Shown: one piece after another, positions 12,236 through 24,046 of the stretch
How positions within the stretch are numbered: the first letter of the stretch is position 1
Layout of the letters: every line of letters starts with the position of its first letter
Source: Schistocerca nitens
Lineage: Eukaryota > Arthropoda > Insecta > Orthoptera > Acrididae
Length of the DNA: 64,000 nucleotides
Assembly: GCF_023898315.1 (NCBI RefSeq)
Contig: NC_064616.1
Coordinates: 532,413,102-532,477,101, forward strand
Direction: 5' to 3'
The notes under the pieces: generated by a model
Told to the model about the DNA's origin: nothing
Database searches by the model: none
The model's input: the letters and a program-made list of their open reading frames with translations, nothing else
Position numbers and translations under genes: made by a program

Positions 12236-12975
12236 TCAAATGAAAACGAGACATACGGAAAAAAGGAAGGAAACTTATTTCAAAAGTAATTGCCATAACT
12301 GCTATTTCATTTATCCCACAGTGAGGCAAGACGGTCAATGCCTTCATAGAAAAATGTTTGCAGTTGCCTACGGAACCATGATTGTACCCAGGCATGCACC
12401 TCTTCGTCCGAAGCAAACTGACGGCCACCCATATTTTTCTTCAGGGCTCCAACAATATGTTAAACGCAATAGGAGAGATCGGGACTGTATGGAGGATGTG
12501 TAACTTCTGCAGCGTATTCGAGACAACCTTGACAACATATACTCGGGCATTATCCTGCAACAGAATGCCGTCCGTCAACATTCGTGGGCGGTTTGGATTT
12601 AATGGCGCGCTTCTGTTTTTTCTAAGTGTTTCACAAAGTCAACGAGCAGGAGGACCCTGCAGTCTAAGAAAAAAGTCATCATGACTTCCTTCGAGCTGGC
12701 GTGCCTGTTATTTTGACTAAAAAGTTTCGTTGGGAAGCCCATACACATCCCCCATGCAGTCCCAATCTCTCCCCATGTGTTTTCCATATATCTGGAGGCC
12801 TGAAGAAAGACATCTGTGGTGTGATTTACATGGGACCAAGAGGTGCACGCATTAGTACAATCATGGTTCTGCAGACAACCGCAAACATTTTTCCGTGAAG
12901 GCATTGACCGTCTTGCCTCACAGCGGGACAAATGCAGTAAGTTATGGCGATTACTTTGAAATAATAAACAGTTCA
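12236..12975. mobile_element. Fold-back mariner: two 3' halves in opposite orientation
   Basis: The left arm (about 12256..12500) and the right arm (about 12745..12965) are inverted copies of one sequence. Each encodes the C-terminal part of a mariner transposase: on the left on the minus strand (QTFFYEGIDRL and a region corresponding to SPDLS), on the right on the plus strand (PNLSPCVFHI, TANIFP). The transposase 3' ends face outward, so this is a palindromic mariner derivative, not a single gene. Both arms are decayed. A similar arrangement recurs at 33.2-33.8 kb. Confidence 0.8.
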
Positions 12976-12984
12976 CATACTACT

Positions 12985-13620
12985 TTGCCATCTGTGTCGT
13001 CTTCAGTTGACTTGCCCTAATAGTTGAATTATCATTGCCAGGGATGCTGATGCCGCCATAGCCAATGTGTAAGTGTGCGGCGGTGTAGCATTGGTAGGTT
13101 AGTATGCCTATACTTTTAGTAAATACATTTTTTAATATGGAATTGAAAATTCCTGTTTTCTTTGTGCTGTTTTCAGTTTCGACACTGGACGGATCCGCGA
13201 GATATTGAATGGAAGGTTTGGATTTGTTCATTGACTTTACGAATGACCAGAATTTCCTAGTATTTTCTGGTAAATCTTTCCCCAGGATTTGACTTAAAAC
13301 TATTCTATGCTTCACGCATAGCCCATCTTAAGATTAACTTTTTTAGCATCCCTGCAGTCCCTCTCCTAGCGATAGTGTAGTAATCTTTGATTTCGGAATA
13401 TTCTACGAATGTCACCAGTAACCCAGGGCGAATGTTTTCTTGCCATCGTTTATGAACTTTCTTGGATTGTACTTACCAGACCGCAGTTCATATCGCCTTC
13501 AAACTTTTTAAGAACAACGTTTTCGCGATTCCCAGATGAACTGAGTGTTCTCACGTCGTCCTTGAAAATAAATGTCTTCCATGGCAATCAGGATTTCCCA
13601 TAAAGAACTGCAGAAACATC
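12985..13620 (-). mobile_element. Antisense LINE fragment upstream of the RT domain
   Basis: On the minus strand 12980..13315 reads RKFWSFVKSMNKSKPSIQYL and then FNSILKNVFTKS. This resembles the linker between endonuclease and RT in LINEs ('FW..V', 'FN..F..VFT'). The preceding minus-strand sequence up to about 13620 continues the same degenerate frame, with stops. Confidence 0.65.
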
Positions 13621-13830
13621 GGGAATGTTTCCCGCTGTCTACCGTAAAAAGTAAAATTTCGTAAACATTTAAAGGGAACGTTAATACTATAGTGTTAATG
13701 GGGCACTGAAGACCAGGAGCAATAGGAATCTACCCCCGTGGTATCACGAAACTGCGGAGAAGCAGGTCGATGTTCAATCCAATCAAAGTGAGCATGAAAA
13801 GCAGCAACTGAATGCATGGATGATTCCGCG

Positions 13831-13915
13831 TGTATTTAAAGCAAACCTGATGGGTAGAAACCCATCTACCAACTTTCGTTTATGTCGCATGTGTTGCGAT
13901 TTTTTTCCGTCAGTC
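13831..13915 (-). mobile_element. Tc1-like element end fragment
   Basis: The right end reads TGTTGCGATTTTTTTCCGTC followed by AGTC and TA. The same internal text (TTTAAAGCAAACCTG) and terminus occur at the right end of the larger Tc1 copy near 63090..63259, so this is a truncated member of that family. Confidence 0.65.
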
Positions 13916-14319
13916 TATATAAAATGTAAAACTGCGATTCGCCTTCGTGTTTTACATTCACATTATACAATGTTGTTTAAGTGAGCTTTTTTAATAGCGA
14001 AATTTTTCGTAGATATTTAAATATGCCTTCGTCAAGCCATGATAAAGAATTAATGACCTACTGAATTATTGTAGCATGTTCAAAATTTGTAGGAGGATAC
14101 GTAATACAGAATTGATAAACACTCAGTTCAGACAACACCTTTCCAGTGGCAGTGGTAAGTGATGTATTTGTACGAGCGCAGTTGTGACTGGCGCAGCTGC
14201 GGCCGGGGCAGCACCCCTGCAGACAGCCAGCTGGCGAGGGACTGCGCGTCCGCAAAAATCAATACAGGGTTTGAGCGTGGGTTGGCGGCCCCTGCTAACG
14301 CTCTCTTCTTGTTTTCCAG

Positions 14320-14381
14320 ATCCGATGGGAGAAAAACATAACGCTAGGCGAACCTCCTGGGTTTCTGCATTCGTGGTGGTG
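14320..14381 (+). CDS. Ssdp: Ssdp/SSBP internal exon following LisH
   Basis: This 62-base exon sits between a CAG acceptor and a GTGAGT donor at 14382. It encodes IRWEKNITLGEPPGFLHSWW plus the first two bases (TG) of a cysteine codon. This matches the almost invariant block after LisH in SSBP proteins (about residues 44-63 of the vertebrate forms), where the next residues are C-V-F-W-D-L-Y-C. The upstream exon ends in phase 0 and this one starts in phase 0, so the two join in frame. The exon ends in phase 2. I looked for the next block (VFWDLYC, then AAPER) in the rest of the window and did not find it, so the next exon is probably beyond 64 kb. Confidence 0.93.
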
Positions 14382-17300
14382 GTGAGTACATATTTCTTTA
14401 TTAGCGGTAAGGTTTACGGCATTTGAAAAGTGGGAGCATGGTTAAGAACTTCGCGGCAATTAAATGTCATGTTTCCTATAGGGTGAGCTATTGTCAACGA
14501 GTACCGTATTCTGAAACAATCGGCTGCATACTTAGTGCTCCACTGGCACTGCAGTTAACAATGAGTGAAGAAGCATTAGATGTGTAGCCAATTCCTATCC
14601 AATCTGGAAACCAAAGAGACCACGCTTCTGGAAACATGGGGTTTGATATGCATGCGAAGCAACATGCTGATGTTATTTAGAATATAAATAAATAAATAAG
14701 TAAATAAATGCTTCTGTGTATGGTCTGCGTCCTCTAAGACTGGAAGGGTCTATCCCAAACTAAAGAGTACGAAACCTACTCGACCATGGATCATAGATGT
14801 TTTCGCTGTAGTGCAGTTTTACAAAGAACTGTAATGATGAAGCAAGTGCGTCACCATGTCAGTCGTATTTACTTCCGCTGTTTCACTAAAAGTTTAATCA
14901 GAAGCGATTCGGGTATTAATTGGATCCTAAAACATGGTCGATACATATCGGGGTTGTTATATAGGGATGAGATTTTGAGTTTTAGAAGTCAATCCTACAC
15001 AGTAATAAATAGCTCACATAACTAGAAAGAAACGAAGTATACGTAGTCGCATTTTTATTAGATTTGTTGCGTTTCCGTCTCGTATAACAAACTGTTAATG
15101 TTTTACAGCCTTTCCTAAAATCTGAAAGGAGGAAAAATGATTCAGAACGAACCAACAATAAAGATACAGCATTTTCTGAAGATGTCTAGATAATATCAAA
15201 CAATGGAAGCCCCTATTAATTGTGAACTCTATGAATGGGGTAGTGACGGATTCATTTCGCCCACTACTTTTATTCTGCTACAAAAAAAAAAAAAAAAAGA
15301 CTTTGCGGCAAGACACAAGTATGGCAACTGTAGACGTACAGGGCATAAAGTTTCCGTGAATCTGACTCTGTGCAGTGTTAAATACGGCATGAAACCAAAG
15401 TTCGTTTGAAGAGTCTTAGTGCTGTATGAGACGTGGTCCAGTTGAAAGCCGTATCCATTTCTTTACATGCATAACCATCGAACGAAGCTCGGAGTTGAAC
15501 ATGGGTTCCGAAAGTTGTACGTTCACAAAATATTTGTTAGATTACCGTGCAACTTTGGCAACTAGTTTACGTCGTCCAGTGACAATGCTGTCTTTCGAAA
15601 ACCGTAGCAATTATTCACGCCTTTAAATCATAGTTCGTCTTATATTAAGTAGGTAGCATTACTGCTTCCTATTTAATAATGACACTTTCCACATTATATA
15701 TAATGTGGAAACAAAAGCAGAGCCGTGTTGGCAGTTTTCGGTTGTGAACAATCCTTCACGTGGAATACTAAGTCATTCCTGGTAGGCAGGTAGTAACTTA
15801 CTGAAAACTTACCCTAACTTTGCGGAGTCCGAGGCAATATCACAACTTCTGAAAATGTTGTACAGATCATACGCTCGTTATTTCTTGTAGAAGTGACTCA
15901 TGAGTCTTGAGTTGATACTCAGGATACTGGAACAATCAGAATAGGGGGATTATAAGCTGGAGACCCCCTAGAGATTGTAAGTTAGCGACTGCTGCACTCA
16001 TCTTGTCCAGAGGAATGAGATTTGGCCCTTCAGTAAAGCGTATGCATTAATAGAGATGAAAAAATAAGATTCCCATCAAAAGCAAAGGATTATTCGAAAA
16101 ACTTATCTGAAACTTTCAGGATTCGAAATATTTTATGTGAGTTTAGAATAGTTTAGTTTGAGTGCGAAAAACAGAGGAAAGTACTGGCAGTTTTATTCGA
16201 AAATACTGCAACTGAAGCGCTAAGATATTCTCGCCCGAATGTTGACTAATGCAACGCGCATTGAGGCTACCCATTAAGAAAACAACAAAGATGGAAAAAC
16301 ACTACCTAAAGTCTTTAAATTTTCTGAACCACTTGCGCTGTTTTTCATGCAAGCCCGTCATTAGTATGGACAGATAGCCCACGCAAGAAAGCGTTATCTC
16401 TGCGCTTATTTTATAAGCTATGCTGGAACATGCTCGCGCTTTTTAGTAGCCTTCTTATCGGTTGGTGCCGTAAACTTTATCTTATTTCAGATAAAAATTC
16501 TGTGTCCGTGGAAATTTTTCAGGTGCCGGACTGCGCTTTCCTGCACTACAGTGGTTGCAAGCGTCTCGTAGAGTTGTGTTGTAATACTATAAACCTCCCA
16601 CTGCGTTACTATTCCGAAGCGAGATGATAATAAGAAATATTCAAACATGACTGATCCTTCCAACATGCCGTTTTTAAGTGAAAATTATTTTTCTGGTTGT
16701 GCCGTCGTGATAAAGATCAGCAGTAGCTTCCTGTAACATTCTAGTGCCTACCGACAGTTTCTGGTTGTAGGAGTGTGTTGTAAGCGGAGTGTTATTAAAG
16801 CTTAATGAAGGTATCAGGCCCTTGATCTTCAGACAGCACACATCTGTACCAACAACGATTCTGTGTTTTCTCTCACGACAATTGTGTTATTTCATAGCAC
16901 AGCAAGCGCGGAAATTTACACAGTCCATTTATGGTCGACTTAACACTGAACATGGTTGCGCAAGGACTGTTTCCTTTGATGCTAAGCTCAAAGTGGATGC
17001 CATTGAAACTGAAGCATCGCTACGCTTGCTAACCAACTATTCCGCGATGTTACTGGAAATGAAAAGAGGACAAAGAATCGAGATAAATTTTCCATAGTTT
17101 TCTACCCTTACCTATTCGTGAAGCAATTGAACTTCATTGTTCACGATAAAGAGGCGTCATATGCGAAGACCTATATACCCGTCTGCAGGCACACAGGGAG
17201 CTGGCAATCCGTTTGGATTGAGAAGGCGGAAATCAAATGATAATGCTACTAATAAATATATGCTCGTGATGGGCAGTCCCGTTGGGAAATACACAAATGC

Positions 17301-18290
17301 TATAGTAGTGGGCATCGCGGGCGCCTCTGTAATCTTTGATGTCGTGCGTTGCGCGCGCGGCAGAGAGACCGCCAAACCCGGAAACGCTTTTGCGATAGTC
17401 TGGAGGTGTACTGTTGAGCGACAAAATTGACAGCTAAGGGTAATGATAAGCTTTACCAAAAGCTCCACACAAGGAAAAAAGGTATCGTAGAAATCTGGAT
17501 GCGGGCTGGAGTCGGAGTTGTCAAATCCTGTGACTTTACAGCCTCTAAGCCTTGCTGTAGGTAAATGTTGGAATGTAGTTGGCGACTGGAACAAATGGCA
17601 TTTCCAAGGAAAGAGAAAGGGTTGCACAGGTATCTCGAGGCAGTTGTCCTGGATTCGTTGAGAGATGCGTGCGCTCTATGAGTGGCGATAGGTACGTGTG
17701 CTGTAAGAATGGGCAATTCTTCGCATATCGTTGCAAAACAGGTATACGGAAACTGTGCCCATACAAAAATCTGTTTAATCTGCGTTCTGTCTTCCTCGAG
17801 ACTTAATTGTTCATTAACTGAAGGCCTACCTGCACCCATAGAGTCCTCGCCGTTCACCGTAAACGTTCAGTTTACCGGCAACGAGGTGCTGTGCTTCCCG
17901 TCCACACCGCGCCGACGAGTCCATGCGAATGATCAACAACATAAACATTCTGCTGCCGGAAGAATAGCGCCACCAGTGGACGACATAACGTTCTACACTA
18001 TACCTTTTTGTATACGCGTATTGCACTAGTTATAGTTGATGAAATGTTTAAATCCTGCTTTTCTTTCTGTCATCATGCATACTCTTTGCTAACATCGAAA
18101 ATCTTATTACGCATTGTCTCTTTAGAAAAAAAAAAGTTGTTTCTTTATATCATGCATACCCTGCGCTTTTAAATATTATCTTATTTAACTTAAAATTTCA
18201 CAATGCTTATATCTCTTCCATTTGACAGTACTGTTAATAATTGGCAGAATTATAATTACAAAGAAAATGTTCGTACTTTCAAATCAAATA
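14382..18290. other. Ssdp intron sequence, mostly unrecognised
   Basis: The stretch contains an AAAT-rich simple repeat (about 14683..14708) and a run of 17 A at 15282..15298. Open frames near 16789..17097 and 17453..17857 have no recognisable domain and look like chance. A GC-richer pocket lies around 17330..17420. No transposon ends were recognised. Confidence 0.4.
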
Positions 18291-18800
18291 CACTATCTGC
18301 CCAGAAGTATCCGTTCATTAATTTAGGATGTGTCCACCCTTTGCCTCTGTGACGGTTAGAAATCTGCAGGGGACACTTTCAATGAGGTATCTGGATGTTT
18401 CTGGAGGAATGGCTGCTCAGTATTCATAAATAGCCGAAACTGGAAAGGTAGTGGTATTGGACGCTGGGATCTGGAGCGGAGTCGATTCATCCCAAAGGTG
18501 TTCCATTGGGTTCAGGTCTGGACTTACGGCATGCAAGTTCATTTCAGGAATGTTATTGCCCACAAACCTTTGCCTCAGAGATGCTTCTTTGACAGGGCGC
18601 ATTGTCATGCTGATACAATCAATTAGTCTCCCAACAGTCCATCTACTGTATGCAGTACACAACGCTGTAAAATGTGTTCATATCTTTCCACATTTCGCGT
18701 TTTCTGAAGCACAGTGAGGGAACCACATCCTAGCCACGAAAAAAATCCCCAACAGTAACACCATTTCTTCCGTACTTCGCTGCTTAAACTACTCAAGTTT
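18291..18800 (-). mobile_element. Decayed Tc1-like element, copy 2 of a family
   Basis: It starts CACTATCTGCCCAGAAGTAT directly after a TA, the terminal repeat type also seen at 11983. On the minus strand 18417..18662 reads LHAVSPDLNPMEHLWDE, with MRPVKEASLRQRFVGNNIPE before it, the region around the last two catalytic residues of a Tc1 transposase. It aligns along most of its length with 11140..11520. The right end is not clear. Confidence 0.7.
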
Positions 18801-20100
18801 CCCAGGCAGTCACCAAACTCAACAGAGGGTGCTGTACTGCAAACTCTTCGGTTTACATGTTTTTGGACGAGGTGGTATGGACCGAAACAAAATCTCCACT
18901 AAATAGGGGCTCCAAAATGGATACCTTAAGAGCTATTGGCACGTACTGGGTAGAGTAGATGTTTCACAGTAGCGAAGATAAAAAGTTGGTCATAGCTGTT
19001 AAGGTACGCAGTCTAGAGCCCATGTTTACTAGCCATTTTCTCTTGTTTCGTCCCATACTACCATCTCTGTAAGTTGCGTACCCTACAATCTCAGCAACAA
19101 CAGTACCGGTACATGTATTCTAATGTCAGAAGTATCAGAACGATTTTCGCGTAAGACTTCAGACTCGGTCGTTTCCGAGCCAGATTCACTTACCTCATAT
19201 TCATACATTTACCTTTCTCCATCATCCCCTAAAGTCTGTAACTTCACCGCTCAGTCATCCTCTATATAACTTAGCGACTATTCCGTAATCCCGAACAGCT
19301 GCAGGTCCGTATCTTAAGGTTTCCAGGGGCAATAAAAATTAGATTTTCAATATTTCACGTAGTTATAGACCGAATGTAAAAATTAAGAAGACTGTTATAA
19401 TCTGCTCCTGAAGAGGTATGTTTCTGTGTTAAAAGAATAACATAATAAAACACGTATTATGGTTAGAAATTGTCTTTCGGGGGGCAAATACCCGGTTTCA
19501 TTCATCCAGGATTTGGGAGTAACAACACCTGAAAGACTTCCAACAAAAAAATTTGAGCACAATTTTAAATCTTTCCTAATTTTTTTCTCGCTTACATGCT
19601 TAACGTAAAATATTTAACACAGTAATTTAATTAATTTGTAAAGTAATCAGATGTTTGAAGGTGTTTTATGTATGTGAATTCGATGTTTCAAAGTATTGTG
19701 GGGCTTACTGGTACCGTAAAGTATGTGTAGATTGACGGTCATTAATGCGAGGATTCGTGATAATCCTTAGACGATAGGATTTTTGCATTCCCGAGCGTTA
19801 TGAAGAATTACAGTTTAATTAGTTTTATAATTGATTGCTCGACCGTATTAGAGAGGGAGCTAATGATTCTAACAGCTTAAATTAAGATTTATCCCCAGGT
19901 GTTCGGTGTGATAGTATCCGATATTACGCTAGACGACTGTTGCAAATATTCTTCCTGTTTCCTCCCCTAATATCTCCAAATATATTTCGACGCCCTGCAT
20001 TTCAAAAATAGGTAGTGACACTGCTTTTTGCCTGCTGCTTTCACTTGTCATTTTTGAAGGGAACTATTCGAATGTAGAGGTAGTTACGGTGTGCAGTTGA
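18800..20100. other. Non-coding stretch
   Basis: AT-rich sequence with no recognised gene, RNA or transposon. Confidence 0.35.
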
Positions 20101-20110
20101 GCGCCCCACA

Positions 20111-20155
20111 AACCACTACCACCACCACCACCACCACCACCATCATCATCATCAA
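20111..20155. repeat. (ACC)n/(ATC)n trinucleotide repeat
   Basis: About nine ACC units grade into four to five ATC units. Confidence 0.95.
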
Positions 20156-20594
20156 TTATGGTGCAAATTTCTCATCGCGATCAGCAGCAGGGTACTTAAA
20201 ATATTCGTAAACAGAAATATTGGATTGAACATAGACTTTCCTACATGCACATACTACTGTCAGACGAGAGGTTAAGTCGGAACCTTGCATAGAGCTTATA
20301 AAGCAGATAGGATAGTGATAGAAAGTGTTTAGTACGGTACTTGACATCATATGCTTCCAAAATTCGTATTAGTATTTTAAGATTCCTGTCATACTGCGCG
20401 CTAGGTTTCTTTCAATGTATCATACCTGTGGTCTCCTAAAAATTAAACCAGTTGCTATGGGTCTTCACAAACTGCAACTTCTACAGTGTAGCTGAAACAG
20501 GCACGTCAACTCCGCGAAAGTCATGATGAACTTATTCTTTGATTACAAAGGTCCGCTGTTTATTGGTTTTTGTGGACCACGACGCCACAAATAA

Positions 20595-21178
20595 CGCACA
20601 GTGGTATATGGACACTTAGCAAAAATTGAAGAGCGCCATCAAGTCCAAGTGGCCAGAAATGTTGACGGACGGCATTACTTTGTTGCCTGCCAGTGTGGAC
20701 GAGCGGTTCTAGGCGCTTCAGTTTGGAACCGCGCGACCGCTACGGTCGCAGGTTCGAATCCTGCCTCGGGCATGGACGTGTGTGATGTCCTTAGGTTAGT
20801 TAGGTTTAAGTAGTTCTAAGTTCTAGGGGACTGACGACCTCAGATGTTGAGTCCCATAGTGCTCAGAGCCATTTGAACCATTACTTTGTTGCAAGATAAA
20901 GCCCGCCCACGTGTTGCCAAGGTTGTCTTGACTACGCGGTTGAAGTCTGGCTGCGAAGCCCTTACACATCTTCTATACAGTCCTCATCTCTCCTCATTCG
21001 TTTTCTATATTTTTTGGAGCCCTGAAAGAAGACATTGGTGGCCGTCGATTTGCTTCGAAGAGGTGCACACATGGGTACCAAGTGATTTCGTAGGCAACCG
21101 TCTTGTCTCACAGTGGGATAAATGTATTAACAGTTATGGAGATTACTTTTAATATAAAAGCGAGTTCAGTTGCTTGTT
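20595..21178 (+). mobile_element. Mariner transposase 3' end, interrupted by a SINE
   Basis: The plus strand from 20886 reads LQDKARPRVAKVVLTT and then GCEALTHLLYSPHLSSFVFY, a decayed form of the mariner 'LLQDNARPH' and 'PYSPDLSPCDFH' motifs. It continues to the C-terminal RLVSQWDKCINSYGDYF at about 21106..21150. A SINE sits at 20687..20879 within it. The N-terminal half is missing, and the left part before the SINE is only tentatively mariner. Confidence 0.8.
20687..20879 (+). mobile_element. tRNA-derived SINE, family A
   Basis: The head is tRNA-like, with a box B (GGTTCGAATCC) near 20751. The body is the conserved tail beginning GATGTCCTTAGGTTAGTTAG and ending near CAGAGCCATTTGAA. A 13-bp target duplication (ATTACTTTGTTGC) lies at 20674..20686 and 20880..20892. 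The target is a mariner fragment, so the SINE is the younger insertion. It is transcribed by RNA polymerase III in this class and depends on a LINE for mobility. Confidence 0.95.
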
Positions 21179-21477
21179 TTCACCTGTCTTTTCATTTGAC
21201 GGCCACTTACAGATGACGAATGTTGAGTGTTGCATAGAATAGGTAGCGTTTTGGCAGCGCCCAGTCTACTCTCACATTGACAACCACGCTTATATCTGCC
21301 CCTAGAGCTTTGCCGAAGGTAGATTTCACGCCATTCGTACTAATATCCATACGCTCCACTGCGGCAGCTCTCGACCATCCTAAATGTTCAGCATTTCGAG
21401 AGATGGAGGCTCCATTTGTCTAATCTGATAATCCTTTCTCTGTTGACTCACTGGGTGGCGTGACCAATCGTAGCATA

Positions 21478-21690
21478 CGACTGAGCGAGGAGCAGCGTCG
21501 GGTAAGAAGTAAGACTGGCCTTCGATAAAAGCGGGGTTCGAATCCTGGTCCAGCCATGCTGATGTAAATTCACATGGTTTCTCTAAATCACTTAATAAGT
21601 ATATGGGAGTGGTTCCATGAACAGAAAACGGCCGCTTTATTCCCCATCTGAGCTAGTGCTCTGTTTATAAAGAGCTCGACGTCGACGAAG
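21478..21690 (+). mobile_element. Degenerate SINE, family B
   Basis: A box-B-like GGGGTTCGAATCC is followed by TGGTCCAGCCATGCTGAT and later GTGGTTCC. This matches, with decay, the well-preserved family B copy at 47286..47535. Confidence 0.65.
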
Positions 21691-21840
21691 TAGTAGACCA
21701 ACCTCCTTTCTTTCTTGTCGTATGGCCACATTGCTGTGTTTGCAAGTCCACAAGATGATCATTCATTGACAACGTAGTATGTGTAAGGAAGGCTACTGTT
21801 ACTATAGAAAAACTTAAGCTTTTGCGCCACAATGCTGAAC

Positions 21841-22034
21841 AAAATGGTTCAAATGGCTCTATGGGACTTAACATCTGAGGTCATCAGTCCCCTAGACTTA
21901 GAACTACTTAAACCTAACTGACCTAAGGACATCAGACACATCGATGCCCGAGGCAAGATTCGAACCTGCGACCGTAGCAGGCGCGCGGTTCCGGACTGAA
22001 GCGCCTAGAACCGCTCGGTCACCCCGGCCGGCCC
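21841..22034 (-). mobile_element. tRNA-derived SINE, family A
   Basis: A complete copy in reverse orientation. Near-identical 10-bp target duplications flank it (AATGCTGAAC at 21831..21840 and AATTCTGAAC at 22035..22044). The reversed box B (GGATTCGAACC variant) is near 21955..21968. Confidence 0.92.
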
Positions 22035-22044
22035 AATTCTGAAC

Positions 22045-22386
22045 CACTTGAAATGTGTAGTATGTTTATCTTGAGTCTGTTTGGATATATGCCGTCAGTC
22101 ATTAAAATGTTTCTGTTCAGCATTAGATCAAAGTAGATTTTTACCCCGAAGCAAAGAAAATTAACACACAGGAGATGCATTTGATTGTGTGTCCATTTAC
22201 AGTAGCTTAAGTAAATCCCATGAAGTGCATGGTGACTCAAATATTTTCAGTGCCGAATCACCCAACTTTCTTTTTCATTGCTCTTTCAATATTTTGTCAT
22301 AGTAAAGCACACTGCGTAGTACCTCCATTCTCTTATACGTGTCGTTGTCTTTGGGAAGATGAAACTTTGTAGCCACGAAAGAATTA
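22045..22386. other. Non-coding stretch
   Basis: Nothing recognised. Confidence 0.35.
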
Positions 22387-23528
22387 CATTGATCAGCCAG
22401 AACATCATGACCACTAACCTACTATCGATATAAACCCGTCCAGGCGGTAGCAGCATCACCTGGCGAGGAATGAGTGCTAGTCAGACACACGCACGGTGCG
22501 TGTAGTATCAATGAGCGTCTTTCCGTGTGTAGAATGGGGAGGCGCGTGATCTATTTGAGTTTGACAGAGGGCAGATTGTGATGGCCCGGAGGCTCAGCAC
22601 GAGCATTTCGGAAACTGCACGACTTGTCGGGTGTTCGAGGCGTGCTGTGGTGAGTGTCTTCACCATGTGGTGAAACCGAGGTAAAACCAGACATCGTAGG
22701 GTTGGGCGGCCATCCCTCGTTGTAGATGTTGGACGTCGTAGGTTGGACAGACTGGTAAAACAGGACAGCCGGCAGACTGTGGTGAACTAACATCAGACTT
22801 TAATGCTGGGCAGAGTACAACTGTGCCTGAACACATGGTGCACCGAACACCCCTAACGCTGGACGTCCGCAGCCGACGACTCATGCATGTGTCTATGTTG
22901 ACACCACGACATCGGCAACTACAACTGGAGTGAGCACCTGACCATCGGCACTGGATGTTGGCGCAGTGGCAGGGCGTTGCATGGTCTGATAAATCCCGAT
23001 ACCTTCATCATGCCGATAGGAGAGCGCGAATCCGTCGTCTTCCAGGGGAACAGCTCCTTGACGTACTGCGGGTCGGACACAAGCTGGCGGCGGCTCCTTT
23101 ATGCTCTGGGTACCATAACGGCCAGGGAGTATCGTACACTGGTTGCAAACCACTTACACCCCTTCATGATCATGTTTCCCTACGGCGATGGTATTTTTAG
23201 CAAGATAATGCGCCATGTCACAAGATCAGGAGTGTGAAGGGGTGAGTCGAGGTACACAGTGGAGAGCTTCCGTTGATTTGCTGGCCCCATCTGAACCCTA
23301 TAGCACTCGCATGAGATGTAATTGAACGTGGCGTCAGAACTCATCGCCCCCTCCCGGGAATTTACGGTAATTCGGTAACTTGTGTGAGCAGATGTGGTAC
23401 CAACTTCCTCCAGCGACCTACCAAGACCTCATTGCTTCCATGCCACGACGCGTCGCCGCTGTTATCCGTGCCAAAGGTGGACGTACCAGCTATTAGGTAG
23501 GTGGTCATGACGCTCTGGCTGATCAGAG
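22387..23528 (+). mobile_element. Full-length but dead Tc1-like element
   Basis: Terminal inverted repeats of about 25 bp (TGATCAGCCAGAACATCATG at the left; its inverse at the right) are flanked by TA. The length of 1142 bp is slightly short for the family. Plus-strand pieces of transposase can be followed. They begin near 22533 (MGR) and run through a helix-turn-helix region ([20 protein letters not shown]) to fragments around SWSDKSRYLHH and RRVAAVIRAKGGRTSY before the 3' end. Frameshifts and small deletions, including loss around the third catalytic residue near 23290, make it inactive. Confidence 0.88.
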
Positions 23529-23530
23529 TA

Positions 23531-24046
23531 TTTGTTGCTGGACGTGAAACAGCTGGTTTTCTGGAACTTGCTTGCAAGAGTTCCAGCTGGTGAGAGATGG
23601 TTCGTCATAAACCCGTTGACGTTAGTTGGAGGCCCTGAGCAGATGACAAGGCTGTGTTGTTATCGTAGCGGGTTTTTGCTCGATGTGCGGCTGTGACAAA
23701 AATCGAAGAGAGAAAACGCTTCAGCTTCTAATATGTGGCCTTTGTGCGGGGAGTACTGGAGACACATCTACAGATCGGCACTAATAGTGACGCAGATTGG
23801 CACATACATATATCGTAGCTAATAGCTGTGAAGCCGCACGCGCATTAACACGTTGAAACAGCGCGTCTTCTCTGGTACACCCGCTGTTGCCTGCGAATTA
23901 AAAATAATAATTTATTTCTGTTAAGTTTCATTATTATGACAAGAATCCAAAGAGATCGGTTAAACATTATCTATTACAAAATGTGGTGTGACAAGGTTCA
24001 TGGGAAAACCGTTACTTCAGCCTACATTATCCTTAGGGATCAGTTA
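23531..24046. other. Non-coding stretch
   Basis: Nothing recognised. Confidence 0.35.

Noticed and set aside
17157..17857. Overlapping ORFs of 130-156 codons on the minus strand
   Set aside because: No domain, no conserved motif and no support from context. Several frames are open at once, as expected by chance in GC-richer sequence.
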